DNA of 64,000 bases, from assembly GCA_049607205.1 (NCBI GenBank), contig JBMYWH010000002.1, positions 62,001-126,000 on the forward strand. The letters are read 5' to 3'. The notes beneath the pieces are model-generated. The model worked only from the letters and a program-made list of their open reading frames with translations, was not told where the DNA came from and did not search any database. Positions 18,286 through 27,186 of this stretch are shown here, piece by piece. The stretch comes from JBELHR01 sp049607205 (GTDB lineage: Bacteria; Bacteroidota; Bacteroidia; Flavobacteriales; Flavobacteriaceae). The position numbers were made by a program, and so were the translations under genes. Numbering within the stretch: position 1 is the first letter of the stretch; every line of letters starts with the position of its first letter.

Positions 18286-18930
18286 ATGAGGAAATTTCTA
18301 GTATTATTTAGTTTGGTTGTTTTAGGTTCATGTTCAGCAGTTTCGGTGGTTGACTCATGGAAAAATGTAGATTTTAGTAGTTATAAAGGCGATAAGATTG
18401 CTGTTATTGCAAGAACCTCTGATAATGTTGTCAGAACGCGATTAGAAAAAGATATGGTTAGTGGTTTAGATGCCGCTGGTTTTGATGCGGTAGGAAGTCA
18501 TACTAAATTACCTTCTGTAACTCCAGGTATTAAATTGGATAAGAAACAAATTGCAGAGATTAAGCAAAATATTGTAAATAAAGGATACAAGCTTGTTATG
18601 ATGGTTGTTCTTAAAGATAAAGAGAATTATTTGAAGACGACCTCAAATAACTCTGGATATAATTATCCTGGTTATCCTGGATATTATGGTGCTGGTTTTT
18701 ATCGTGGTTTTGGTAGTTACTATGGTTCTTTATACAACTACGGTTATTCTACGACTACTACAGAAGTTGCGAAGAAATATGTGATAGAAACAGTAGTGTA
18801 TGATCTTACTAAACCGGAAGGACAATCACTGGTGGGTGTGGTTACAACCGATATAGACGATCCAACAAGCTTTAGTAAAACTGCGAGTGATTTCGCCTCT
18901 AAAGTTATTTCAGAATTACTCAGAAAGTAA
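18286..18930 (+). CDS. DUF4136-like lipoprotein
   Basis: This 214-residue predicted lipoprotein has a short signal peptide with lipobox VVLGSCS (Cys16), followed directly by a motif VVDSWKNVDF typical of DUF4136-like exported proteins. Residues 125-160 are a Gly/Tyr-rich low-complexity stretch (PGYPGYYGAGFYRGFGSYYG). The C-terminal part returns to a folded alpha/beta pattern. Function is unknown. It is transcribed away from the TonB receptor and has its own terminator. Confidence 0.75.
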   Translation: MRKFLVLFSLVVLGSCSAVSVVDSWKNVDFSSYKGDKIAVIARTSDNVVRTRLEKDMVSGLDAAGFDAVGSHTKLPSVTPGIKLDKKQIAEIKQNIVNKGYKLVMMVVLKDKENYLKTTSNNSGYNYPGYPGYYGAGFYRGFGSYYGSLYNYGYSTTTTEVAKKYVIETVVYDLTKPEGQSLVGVVTTDIDDPTSFSKTASDFASKVISELLRK

Positions 18931-18951
18931 ATTTCATTATATAATATCATT

Positions 18952-18978
18952 AAAGGCCTCATTTTGAGGCTTTTTTTT
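18952..18978 (+). terminator. Terminator after the DUF4136-like gene
   Basis: The inverted repeat GCCTC / GAGGC, extended with one bulge to AAGGCCTCA / TTGAGGCTT, is followed by eight T residues, 22 bases after the stop codon. Confidence 0.75.
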
Positions 18979-19015
18979 GCTTGGACCTATATTGTTTAGA
19001 TATTTTTATCATGCC

Positions 19016-19150
19016 TTCTTATATGTTCCAGCGCAAGAAGTTGTTGGGAAGTTGCTGATGACTTTTAAGGATTATCCTCCGAGAATGAAAGCTGCTTCAT
19101 TCAGTTTGGATAAGGTGATGGAGAAGCTTCAAAGCCCTCCTTCAAAATAA
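19016..19150 (+). pseudogene. C-terminal remnant of a sulfatase-like gene
   Basis: An open frame without a credible start reads FLYVPAQEVVGKLLMTFKD and then continues YPPRMKAASFSLDKVMEKL to a TAA at 19148-19150. The segment TFKDYPPR..ASFSLDKVMEKL closely resembles the extreme C-terminus of arylsulfatase-family proteins of Bacteroidota, as I remember the family. The rest of such a gene (roughly 450 codons) is absent; a terminator of the preceding gene lies where it should be. The remnant has its own terminator. I infer a deleted sulfatase gene, which would fit loss of a polysaccharide-sulfate utilisation function. Confidence 0.5.
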
Positions 19151-19155
19151 AATTT

Positions 19156-19185
19156 GAGGTGCTCGTTGTAGCGCCTCTTTTTTTT
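19156..19185 (+). terminator. Terminator after the sulfatase remnant
   Basis: The stem GAGGTGCT / AGCGCCTC (one G-T pair) with a six-base loop is followed by eight T residues. It lies upstream of the Bat operon. Confidence 0.75.
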
Positions 19186-19218
19186 GATTAAATTTATAAG
19201 GCAAGAAAAATACTTATT

Positions 19219-20190
19219 ATGACGACTCGAGAATCCGTTCTTTCTCTGAAAGAGAATATGTCTAAATCCATCATAGGTCAAGATGATTTAGTAGAGAAAA
19301 TTATTTTAGTGCTGTTGGCTAATGGAAATATGCTCTTAGAAGGTCTGCCTGGTTTGGCTAAGACCAGAGCAATCAAATCTCTTTCTAATGAATTAGATTG
19401 TGGTTTGAGTAGAATTCAGTTTACACCAGATTTACTGCCTTCAGATATTACGGGTACTGAAATCTATGAGCCTGAATCTAAAGAGAAATTTATTTTCCAA
19501 CAAGGTCCTATTTTTAATAATCTGATCTTAGCAGATGAGATTAATCGTGCACCGGCTAAAGTACAGTCTGCTTTACTTGAGGCCATGGAGGAACGTCAAG
19601 TTTCGGTTGCGGGTAATACTTATAAAATGGAGCCTCTTTTTATGGTGATGGCAACTCAAAACCCGGTTGAACAGGAAGGTACTTATCCTCTTCCTGAAGC
19701 TCAGATGGACCGTTTCTTGATGCATGTAATTATCGGTTATCCTGATGATTCGGCAGAAATAAAAATCTTGAGACTTAATAGAGAGGAACAAAAGGAGCAT
19801 ATAGATATGAAAGAGGGAAAAAAGAAACTTCCTCAAGATGTGATATTTAAAGCAAGGGAGGAGATAAGTGCAATAAAAGTTTCTGATGCGATGGAGACTT
19901 ATATGGTAGATATCATCTCAGCAACGAGATATCCTAAGAAATACTCAGATAAATTGGATTCGTGGATTGAATTCGGAGCCAGTCCTAGGGGAACTATAGC
20001 AATTGACAGAGCAGCAAGGGCACACGCATGGATAAGTGGGAATGACTTCGTTTCTCCTGAGAACATAAGAGCCGTGGTTCACGATTGTTTGAGACATCGA
20101 TTGATACTTTCTTATGAAGCGAATGCTGATGGTGTTACAGCGGATACGGTTTTAGATGAATTATTGAAACAAGTGGCTGTGATTTCATAA
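19219..20190 (+). CDS. MoxR-family AAA+ ATPase (first gene of the Bat operon)
   Basis: This 323-residue AAA+ chaperone-like ATPase shows Walker A as GLPGLAKT (about residue 47), Walker B as LILADEINRA (about 105), sensor 1 in MATQNPVEQEGTYPLPEAQ and the arginine-containing AQMDRF. MoxR ATPases act on vWA-domain partners, and here it is followed two bases later by a DUF58 protein and then two vWA proteins. This arrangement is the Bat operon known in Bacteroides (aerotolerance). No recognisable promoter box was found immediately upstream. Confidence 0.9.
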   Translation: MTTRESVLSLKENMSKSIIGQDDLVEKIILVLLANGNMLLEGLPGLAKTRAIKSLSNELDCGLSRIQFTPDLLPSDITGTEIYEPESKEKFIFQQGPIFNNLILADEINRAPAKVQSALLEAMEERQVSVAGNTYKMEPLFMVMATQNPVEQEGTYPLPEAQMDRFLMHVIIGYPDDSAEIKILRLNREEQKEHIDMKEGKKKLPQDVIFKAREEISAIKVSDAMETYMVDIISATRYPKKYSDKLDSWIEFGASPRGTIAIDRAARAHAWISGNDFVSPENIRAVVHDCLRHRLILSYEANADGVTADTVLDELLKQVAVIS

Positions 20191-20192
20191 GA

Positions 20193-21119
20193 ATGGCATT
20201 AAATAAAACAGATAATAGTAAAGTTTGTGTTTCTCTTGAAGATCTTCTTAAGATGGAACGTGTATCAAAGAATTTTTCTTTGCGCAGCAGTCACGCAAAA
20301 GTTAAAAGTATTCTAGGTGGAAAACACGCATCTAAGTTGAGGGGAAGGGGAATGGATTTTGAAGAGGTTCGTAACTATGTACCCGGGGATGATATTCGAA
20401 ATATCGATTGGAAGGTAACTGCTCGAACTAAGAAGACGCATTCAAAAGTCTTCAGTGAAGAGAAGGAGAAGCCCGTTTTTATTCTAGTGGATCAAAGTAA
20501 ATCTATGTTTTTTGGATCAACGAATTACACTAAATCGGTTATTGCCGCACAACTTGCATCTACGATTGCCTTTAGAGTATTAAAGGAAGGAGATCGGGTT
20601 GGGGGCTTGATCATGGGAGATACGGATTTTGATATTTTGTCTCCTAAAAGAGATCGTAAAAACCTAATGCGTTTCTTAGAGAAATTAAGTGATAAGAATC
20701 AAGCTTTGGTCAATTCTAAAAAATTGGATTTTGAACAAATCTTCAAATCAGTGATCGCTAAGGTTAGAAATATAGTTACGCATGATTATTTAATTTTTGT
20801 TATTTCAGACTTTTACAGATATTCTCCAACAGTACTGAAAAGTATTAAAGAATTAAGTCTTCACAATGATGTTGTGTTAATGAAAATTGATGACCCTTTA
20901 GAAGCGAACATTCCAGATGAAAAGATAGTGATCGGTCAAGATGATTTGCAACTTGTAATGGATGGGACTAAGAACAAACTGAGAAAGGATATTAATGAGA
21001 ATTATAAGGATAATTTATCTTCTTATGAATCTCAGTTGAAGAAATTTGGGATCCCTTTATTGAAGTTTTCTACTACTGATGATTTGGAAATTCAAATTAA
21101 AGAAAAGAACAGAAAATGA
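20193..21119 (+). CDS. DUF58 domain protein of the Bat operon
   Basis: This 308-residue soluble protein carries the DUF58 signature EVRNYVPGDDIRNIDWK at about residues 61-77, followed by a vWA-like fold with FILVDQSKSMFFGS (about 89) as an imperfect MIDAS motif. DUF58 proteins always accompany MoxR ATPases and are thought to be their partners. The stop overlaps the next start (ATGA), which indicates translational coupling. Confidence 0.88.
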   Translation: MALNKTDNSKVCVSLEDLLKMERVSKNFSLRSSHAKVKSILGGKHASKLRGRGMDFEEVRNYVPGDDIRNIDWKVTARTKKTHSKVFSEEKEKPVFILVDQSKSMFFGSTNYTKSVIAAQLASTIAFRVLKEGDRVGGLIMGDTDFDILSPKRDRKNLMRFLEKLSDKNQALVNSKKLDFEQIFKSVIAKVRNIVTHDYLIFVISDFYRYSPTVLKSIKELSLHNDVVLMKIDDPLEANIPDEKIVIGQDDLQLVMDGTKNKLRKDINENYKDNLSSYESQLKKFGIPLLKFSTTDDLEIQIKEKNRK

Positions 21120-21595
21120 TGCAGAGTCAGGATAGCATAGATATTAGTGAGATGGAGCTCAAGGAGCCCGGTGCAATTGGTTTTACATTTGATGCGCTAG
21201 GATGGAAAATTCTTCTTTCTGTGCTGCTATTGTCTGTTGTCTTAGGACTCATATATATTATCATTAATTATAGAAAGAACAGATATCGAAGAGAAGCATT
21301 ACATCAAATACATAATTTCGATTCTACTCAAAGCCTCTTTTATTGTACTCAAATTTTAGGGGTACTTAAAAGTGTTGCAATATCTGTATATGGTAGAGAG
21401 CGTGTAGCGGAATTGAATGGCTCCTTATGGTATGGCTTTTTAGATCGAACTTCTGCGGATGATAGATGGTCTGAAATGACAGAAACGCTCAATGAAATGA
21501 TACTTAAAGAGGTAAGTCTTGATAAAAAGAGTGAAGATAAATTAGTAAGAACAAGTAAATTTTGGATAAAAAAGCATGATACCAGCAAATTTTGA
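21116..21595 (+). CDS. Small single-pass membrane protein of the Bat operon (DUF4381-like)
   Basis: This 159-residue protein has one transmembrane helix at about residues 31-52 (ILLSVLLLSVVLGLIYIII) with a basic stretch after it (NYRKNRYRREAL), then a helical cytoplasmic domain. Its position between the DUF58 and vWA genes and its one-helix topology match the small DUF4381-like protein found in such operons. It overlaps the genes on both sides by 4 and 20 bases. Function is unknown. Confidence 0.7.
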   Translation: MMQSQDSIDISEMELKEPGAIGFTFDALGWKILLSVLLLSVVLGLIYIIINYRKNRYRREALHQIHNFDSTQSLFYCTQILGVLKSVAISVYGRERVAELNGSLWYGFLDRTSADDRWSEMTETLNEMILKEVSLDKKSEDKLVRTSKFWIKKHDTSKF

Positions 21596-22571
21596 ATTTG
21601 AATACAGTTGGTTTTTTTGGGTACTACCACTTCCATTGTTAGTTTACTTGATTATACCACCTTTGAGACAGGTTTCTACTTCCTTGAAATTTCCTAATTT
21701 TATTGGAATTGGAAGGTTGACTGGTGAAAAGGCGAAAAAGCGCGCTCTTATCAAGCGAAGGCATTTTTTGAATTGGATTGTGTTTTTTTTAATTTGGGTC
21801 CTCTTGATTGTCGGAATGGCCTCTCCTGTACTTGTGGGGAAGCCAGAAATGGAGGTTAAAACTTCTCGTAACTTCCTGATTTTAGCGGATATATCATTTT
21901 CTATGGCTAAGAAAGATTGGTTTATTGAGGGAGAACGTGTAAGTAGATGGGATGCTGTTAAAGATGTAGTTCATGCGTTTATTGGAGATCGTGAAGGTGA
22001 TCGTATGGGGATTGTCTTTTTTGCCTCAAGTGCCTACATACAGGTTCCTTTTACTCCTGATTTACCGGTAGTAGATCAGCTTTTAGATGAAGCCGATGTT
22101 GGGATGGCTGGACAAATGACCAATATTGGTAAGGCAATTATGAAGGGTAAGGAAATGTTTGATAAAGATACAATTCAAACTAAAGTCACGCTTTTGATTA
22201 CCGATGGAGTCGATTCCGGGACAGATATACTCCCCTTAGATGCGGCTGATTTAGCAGCACGAGATAGCATAAAGGTTTATACATTAGGTATTGGAGATCC
22301 CGATTCAGGAAATTCAGATTTAGATGAGAAGACCTTGATTCAAATTGCCGAACAAACGGGAGGTAAATACTTTAGGGCTATGGATACTGATGTATTAAAG
22401 CAGGTGTCTGAGGAGTTAAACACCTTGGAGCCTATTGAATTTAAAGAAGCTAAATACAAGCCCAAAACATATTTATACTATTACCCCGTTGGATTGGCCG
22501 TTTTACTTGCATTAATTGAATTGGCCGTAATGACAGTAAACTCCTTATTAAAAAAACGCAGAGAACAATGA
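21576..22571 (+). CDS. batA: BatA-like vWA membrane protein
   Basis: This 331-residue inner-membrane protein has N-terminal helices at about residues 10-27 and 60-82, a vWA domain at about residues 95-290, and a C-terminal helix near 305-325. The metal-ion-dependent adhesion site is visible: DISFSMA (about 105, with DxSxS-type spacing), the Thr in GQMTNIGKA, and TDGVDSG. It is followed, with a 4-base overlap, by the second vWA protein of the operon. Confidence 0.88.
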   Translation: MIPANFEFEYSWFFWVLPLPLLVYLIIPPLRQVSTSLKFPNFIGIGRLTGEKAKKRALIKRRHFLNWIVFFLIWVLLIVGMASPVLVGKPEMEVKTSRNFLILADISFSMAKKDWFIEGERVSRWDAVKDVVHAFIGDREGDRMGIVFFASSAYIQVPFTPDLPVVDQLLDEADVGMAGQMTNIGKAIMKGKEMFDKDTIQTKVTLLITDGVDSGTDILPLDAADLAARDSIKVYTLGIGDPDSGNSDLDEKTLIQIAEQTGGKYFRAMDTDVLKQVSEELNTLEPIEFKEAKYKPKTYLYYYPVGLAVLLALIELAVMTVNSLLKKRREQ

Positions 22572-24271
22572 TGGAAGAATTTCATTTTTTGAGACCCTTG
22601 TTTCTATGGTTATTGCTACCCAATTCCTTGTTCGTCCTATTAGGTATGCTAGGGATTAATAGCGATGTGAAATGGAAGCGTGTGATTGCTCCTCATTTGC
22701 GTCCTTTTATGATTAGTAAGGGAAATGATCGAATGAAACTATGGATGCAATTTTTTTTAGGAGTGTTTTTAGCTGCAGCGATTGTGGGTATGGCAGGACC
22801 TACTTGGAAGAAAATAGAAGTTCCAGGTAAATTACTAGAGACTCCAGTAGTGATTGCATTGGATATGTCTCAAAGTATGATGAGTACGGATTTTCAGCCC
22901 AATCGATTGGAAAGGGCTAAGTTTAAAATACAAGATTTTTTGAAGGCAAATCCGAGAGCGAGAGTGTCTCTTATTGGTTATTCTGGTACTGCACATCAAA
23001 TTGTTCCCTTGACCAAGGATTATAGTATTATCAATTCTCATATGATTACACTTAAACCATCAACCTTACCTTTTCCAGGAACGGATCTTGAAAAAGCTTT
23101 GGTTTTGAGTGATACAATTATGTCAGTGACTAAGGCCACTGGTGTCTTGGTCTTGTTTACCGATGAGATTGATGAAGAGAACTTCGAACTTCTTCAGAAT
23201 TATGTTAAAAATGCTAAGCGCATCGTAGAAGTTGTTCCCATGGCAAGTCAAAATGGTGCGGATGTTCCTAATTTTTCAGGGAGGGGATTGATGAAGTTTG
23301 ATAAAAAAGATATAAGAACCAGTATTGATACCTTAGCACTCAAGAGATTTGAGGCTGTTCAAGGAATTAATGTTTCCAGACTAACCTTAGATTCTTCTGA
23401 TATGGAATTGTTGGCTAAGAGAATAAGTGCCAATGTGTCTTTTAGAGATGAGAATAAAAAGTTGGATGATCAATGGCAAGATATGGGTCTGTATTTTATT
23501 TTGCCGTTGTTGATCTTTGTTTTGTTTTGGTTCAGAAGAGGAATGGTTATTTATGTCGTGTTCTTGGGGCTCATGCTGACGTCCTGTTCAACGGATGGTG
23601 CTTTTGCTGACCTTTGGTATACTAAAGATTATCAGGCCCAAAAAGATTATGATAAGCAAGAATATAAATTAGCAGGCGATAAGTATCAGTCAGAGCTTCA
23701 TAAAGGAGTGGCTTATTATAAGGCTGGAGAATATGAAAAGGCAATTCAAGCTTTTTCAAAAGACACCTCTTCTATTGGAGCCTACGATTTAGGACTTTCT
23801 TATTATCAAAATGGAGATTATGCTGCAGCTCAGATAGCTTTTGGACGTGCAAGTGAACTTGATCCAGACATGGAAGAAGCAATAACTATGAACAAAGAAC
23901 TCACTAAAAAGTTGGGGGGAGAAGTGCAAGTATCTAAGAAAGATGCCCAAGAAGCCATGAATCAGAAAGAAGATCAGGCGAAGAAGGGTATACAAAATGA
24001 AAGTGGTGAGGATCTCGGAGGAGGTGGTCAAGAAGCGACCAAAAAAGATATGGAGAAACAACGTTTGGAAGAAACGGTTAATACCGATAAGAGAAAAGGT
24101 AAGGAGCTTGATGAGGTCCCTGAAGATTTGGAATTCGGAGATCCTAATAAGGGTCCTCAAGTGGTGATGCAGGCAGTGGATGATGACCCTGGATTATTTC
24201 TTAAAAGAAAATTTAAGTACCAAGCAAAAAAGGAAAACCTTAAACCTAAGAAAACTTCAAAAAAATGGTGA
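22568..24271 (+). CDS. BatB-BatC fusion: vWA membrane protein with TPR domain
   Basis: This 567-residue protein joins two functions usually split between neighbouring genes in Bacteroides. Residues 1-300 are BatB-like: two N-terminal helices and a vWA domain with DMSQSMMS (about 99), PGTDLEKAL and TDEIDEEN. Helices at about 306-320 and 322-340 follow, the latter ending in LTSCSTDG, which looks like the relic of a BatC signal or lipobox. Residues 350-450 contain TPR-type repeats (YKAGEYEKAIQAF, YYQNGDYAAAQIAFGRASEL). The tail from 460 is rich in Lys, Glu and Gln. The reading frame is continuous, so the fusion is real in this sequence. Confidence 0.85.
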   Translation: MMEEFHFLRPLFLWLLLPNSLFVLLGMLGINSDVKWKRVIAPHLRPFMISKGNDRMKLWMQFFLGVFLAAAIVGMAGPTWKKIEVPGKLLETPVVIALDMSQSMMSTDFQPNRLERAKFKIQDFLKANPRARVSLIGYSGTAHQIVPLTKDYSIINSHMITLKPSTLPFPGTDLEKALVLSDTIMSVTKATGVLVLFTDEIDEENFELLQNYVKNAKRIVEVVPMASQNGADVPNFSGRGLMKFDKKDIRTSIDTLALKRFEAVQGINVSRLTLDSSDMELLAKRISANVSFRDENKKLDDQWQDMGLYFILPLLIFVLFWFRRGMVIYVVFLGLMLTSCSTDGAFADLWYTKDYQAQKDYDKQEYKLAGDKYQSELHKGVAYYKAGEYEKAIQAFSKDTSSIGAYDLGLSYYQNGDYAAAQIAFGRASELDPDMEEAITMNKELTKKLGGEVQVSKKDAQEAMNQKEDQAKKGIQNESGEDLGGGGQEATKKDMEKQRLEETVNTDKRKGKELDEVPEDLEFGDPNKGPQVVMQAVDDDPGLFLKRKFKYQAKKENLKPKKTSKKW

Positions 24272-25566
24272 AAAAAGGAATTCTTATCGCGTTTCTACTA
24301 CTTGGAATGAATGCCATTGCGCAGGATCATTTTGTGGTGCGAACGACTCTAAATAAGTCGAGTGCCTATATCGGTGAGCCTGTTCAGTTAAGTATAGATG
24401 TGTTTACTTCTACCTGGTTCACTACCGGTGTAGATCCGGGTAATATTAATATAGATGGGGCGTATACCATTTATTTCGGGTCAATGGCTTTTAGTGAAAT
24501 CATTAATGGTAAAAGTTATGCTGGTGTAAAACTTACTTATAATATTTTTCCTTATGAGAATCACCCTATAGAAATTCCAGTTTTAGAATTTGAAGTAGAA
24601 TCACCTGTGGAAGGAGATTATAAAGGAGTGACTTCGAAAGTAAAAACTTCAAGAAGACGATTTTTAGTAAAACCCATTCCAAAAGATTTTCTTGCAGAGG
24701 ACTGGTTGGTCGCTGATGCGGTAAGGGTTTATGATAATTGGCAGGGTGATTTTGCTAATGTAAAGGTTGGGGATGTTTTAACGCGAAGAATTAAGAAAGA
24801 AGCTTATGGGACTATAGGACAATTTATATGGCCAAGTAGCTTTGATAGTATTCCTAATGTAAGTCTCTACCCTTTGCGATCACAGGTGACAAATAATAAA
24901 ACAAAAACTGCAATCTCCGCCACGCGCACAGATGGAACGAGATACCTCTTTGAAAAAGAAGGGGAAGTGGTCATTCCTGAACAAGTAATCACCTGGTGGA
25001 ACCCTTCTCGAAAACGCCTGTATAAGAAGACCTTGAAATCTCGAGTAATTCAAGTAAAGCCCAATCCTGATTTAGGAATGTTAGCTTCCGTGAAGTCTCA
25101 ATTAGCGCAGCAGGTAAAAGAAGAAAATAAAGAAGCTCAGGCCAAGGAGATTCTTGGTATGTCTTATAAAAAATTTGCCATCGTTAGTGTGATACTGATT
25201 GTCGTATTAATAATCCTTATTAGGATTGTTAGAAAATTAATTACTCATCAGCGTGCACGCAAAATCAAGTATAAAGGGAGCGAGGCTTACTTATTTGATC
25301 AATTTATGGGCTCTAAAACAGATTATTCAAACCTTTATCATTGGTTTGATTATATCGGAATTCAGCCGCCAACCATGCATGCTTTTGCACAGCAATATGG
25401 GACTGAAGACTTAAAAAAAGAGGTGCTAAGCCTAGAGTCTCAGTTGGCTATTGGGAAAGCACCGAAGTCAAATAAGAAATTATGGAAAAAGGCAAGGCGC
25501 CGTTATTTGAAATCTCTTCAACCACCTTCGAAACAATTAAGAGGAACCTACAAGATTAATCCATAA
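24265..25566 (+). CDS. batD: BatD-like exported protein
   Basis: This 433-residue protein has a signal peptide (MVKKGILIAFLLLGMNAIAQ), an N-terminal beta-rich periplasmic region with the BatD-type opening LNKSSAYIGEPVQLSIDV, and a transmembrane helix at about residues 298-317 (IVSVILIVVLIILIRIV), followed by a basic cytoplasmic tail. It is the last gene of the operon, overlaps the fusion gene by 7 bases, and is followed by a strong terminator. BatD is associated with envelope stress or oxygen tolerance, but its biochemical role is not established. Confidence 0.85.
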   Translation: MVKKGILIAFLLLGMNAIAQDHFVVRTTLNKSSAYIGEPVQLSIDVFTSTWFTTGVDPGNINIDGAYTIYFGSMAFSEIINGKSYAGVKLTYNIFPYENHPIEIPVLEFEVESPVEGDYKGVTSKVKTSRRRFLVKPIPKDFLAEDWLVADAVRVYDNWQGDFANVKVGDVLTRRIKKEAYGTIGQFIWPSSFDSIPNVSLYPLRSQVTNNKTKTAISATRTDGTRYLFEKEGEVVIPEQVITWWNPSRKRLYKKTLKSRVIQVKPNPDLGMLASVKSQLAQQVKEENKEAQAKEILGMSYKKFAIVSVILIVVLIILIRIVRKLITHQRARKIKYKGSEAYLFDQFMGSKTDYSNLYHWFDYIGIQPPTMHAFAQQYGTEDLKKEVLSLESQLAIGKAPKSNKKLWKKARRRYLKSLQPPSKQLRGTYKINP

Positions 25567-25597
25567 AAAAACTCCATCTTAAAGATGGAGTTTTTTT
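25565..25597. terminator. Shared terminator of the Bat operon and pgi
   Basis: The perfect stem ACTCCATCTT / AAGATGGAGT is flanked by A6 and T7 and lies between the convergent batD and pgi genes, so it can serve both strands. Confidence 0.88.
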
Positions 25598-25614
25598 ATT
25601 TTCAAAAGCTTCTA

Positions 25615-27183
25615 TTAACCTTTATATAGTTTTTTTGCTAATTCTTTACCTAGCTCTACTCCAAATTGGTCATAACTATAAATATTCCAAACGATACCTT
25701 GGACGAAGATTTTGTGCTCGTATAAAGCAACTAATTCTCCAAGAGAGTAAGGAGTTAACTTATCAATTAAAATTGAAGTAGACGGTCTGTTTCCTTCAAA
25801 GACTTTGAAAGGTAACAAGGTATTGATCAAATCAGTTTGTCCTGCAGTTTTAAGGTCTAAATGAACCTCTTCTTTAGTTTTACCAAAAGCTAAAGCTTCC
25901 ATCTGAGCGTAGTAGTTTGCCATTAACTTGGCATGATGCTCTTGATTTCCATATAAAGATTCTTCAAAACCGATAAATTCTGCTGGAATCATTTTTGTTC
26001 CCTGGTGTACCAACTGCATAAAGGCGTGTTGCATATTAGTTCCTGTACTACCCCAGATGATGGTTCCTGTTTGATAGTCCACTGAATTCCCGTCTCTGTC
26101 CACACTCTTACCATTACTTTCCATAATGGCTTGTTGAAGATAGTCGCTCAATTGATTTAAGTATTGAGAATAAGGGAGGATGGCTTCTGTTTCCGCTCCA
26201 AAAAAGTTGTTGTACCAAACGGTCAATAGACCAAGAATAAGTGGAAGATTTTCAGCATCGTCACTATTCTTGAAATGTTGGTCCATGGCATGAGCTCCTT
26301 CTAAAAGTTGCTTGAAATTATCAAAACCAACAGCTAGAGCAACGGATAAGCCTACAGCACTCCATAAAGAGAAACGACCTCCAACCCAATCCCACATCGG
26401 GAATACATTGTCTGAATCGATTCCAAAAGAAGAGATAGCTTCTAAGTTTGTTGACACGGCCACAAAATGTTTAGCCACATCTTCTTCTTGTGCTGATTCT
26501 AGGAACCACTTCTTGATAGTCGTTGCATTGGTCAATGTTTCTTGAGTAGTAAAAGTTTTAGATACTACAACAAAAAGAGTGGTCTCAGGATTTAAATCCT
26601 TAATGGTTTCCATGACATGGTCTCCATCGATATTTGAAACAAAATGAGTTTTAAGTCTTGTTTTATAATAGGCTAAAGCATCAGTAATCATTGCAGGACC
26701 TAAATCAGAACCTCCAATACCAATGTTGACTACATCAGTAATTTCTTTTCCAGTATAACCTTTCCATTGTCCAGAAATTACTTTTTCAGAAAATCCTTGT
26801 ATTTTTTCAAGGGTAGCTTCTACCTCTGGCATTACATTTTCTCCATCTACTAAAACAGCTTCTCCAGAGAAATTTCTAAGCGCCGTATGAAGTACTGCTC
26901 GATTCTCAGTTGCGTTTATCTTGTCTCCTGAAAAATACTTTTGTTTAGCGTCGGCAAGATCAACCTCTTGAGCTAATTCTAAAAGTAAATCAATTGTTTT
27001 TTGAGTGATTCGGTTTTTAGAAAGATCTACTTGAACATCATTGAACTTTTTAGTTAAGTCCTCTTGTCTGTTTGCATCTTTAGCAAAAAGTGTTCTTAAA
27101 TCAGTGTCTTGGATTTCTTCAAAATGCTTTTGAAGTTTAGCCCACGCTTGAGTTGTTGTTGGATTAATGTTTTTTAATGCCAT
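25615..27183 (-). CDS. pgi: Glucose-6-phosphate isomerase
   Basis: This 522-residue cytoplasmic enzyme interconverts glucose 6-phosphate and fructose 6-phosphate. Family signatures are visible: VNIGIGGSDLGPAMI (about residue 150), VVSKTFTTQET (about 210), WDWVGGRFSLWSAVG (about 263), and NGKSVDR with the catalytic Glu in WGSTGTNMQHAFMQL. The length is normal for a two-domain SIS protein. It lies 3 bases after an M23 peptidase gene and is probably cotranscribed with it. Confidence 0.95.
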   Translation of the reverse strand: MALKNINPTTTQAWAKLQKHFEEIQDTDLRTLFAKDANRQEDLTKKFNDVQVDLSKNRITQKTIDLLLELAQEVDLADAKQKYFSGDKINATENRAVLHTALRNFSGEAVLVDGENVMPEVEATLEKIQGFSEKVISGQWKGYTGKEITDVVNIGIGGSDLGPAMITDALAYYKTRLKTHFVSNIDGDHVMETIKDLNPETTLFVVVSKTFTTQETLTNATTIKKWFLESAQEEDVAKHFVAVSTNLEAISSFGIDSDNVFPMWDWVGGRFSLWSAVGLSVALAVGFDNFKQLLEGAHAMDQHFKNSDDAENLPLILGLLTVWYNNFFGAETEAILPYSQYLNQLSDYLQQAIMESNGKSVDRDGNSVDYQTGTIIWGSTGTNMQHAFMQLVHQGTKMIPAEFIGFEESLYGNQEHHAKLMANYYAQMEALAFGKTKEEVHLDLKTAGQTDLINTLLPFKVFEGNRPSTSILIDKLTPYSLGELVALYEHKIFVQGIVWNIYSYDQFGVELGKELAKKLYKG

Positions 27184-27186
27184 AAT

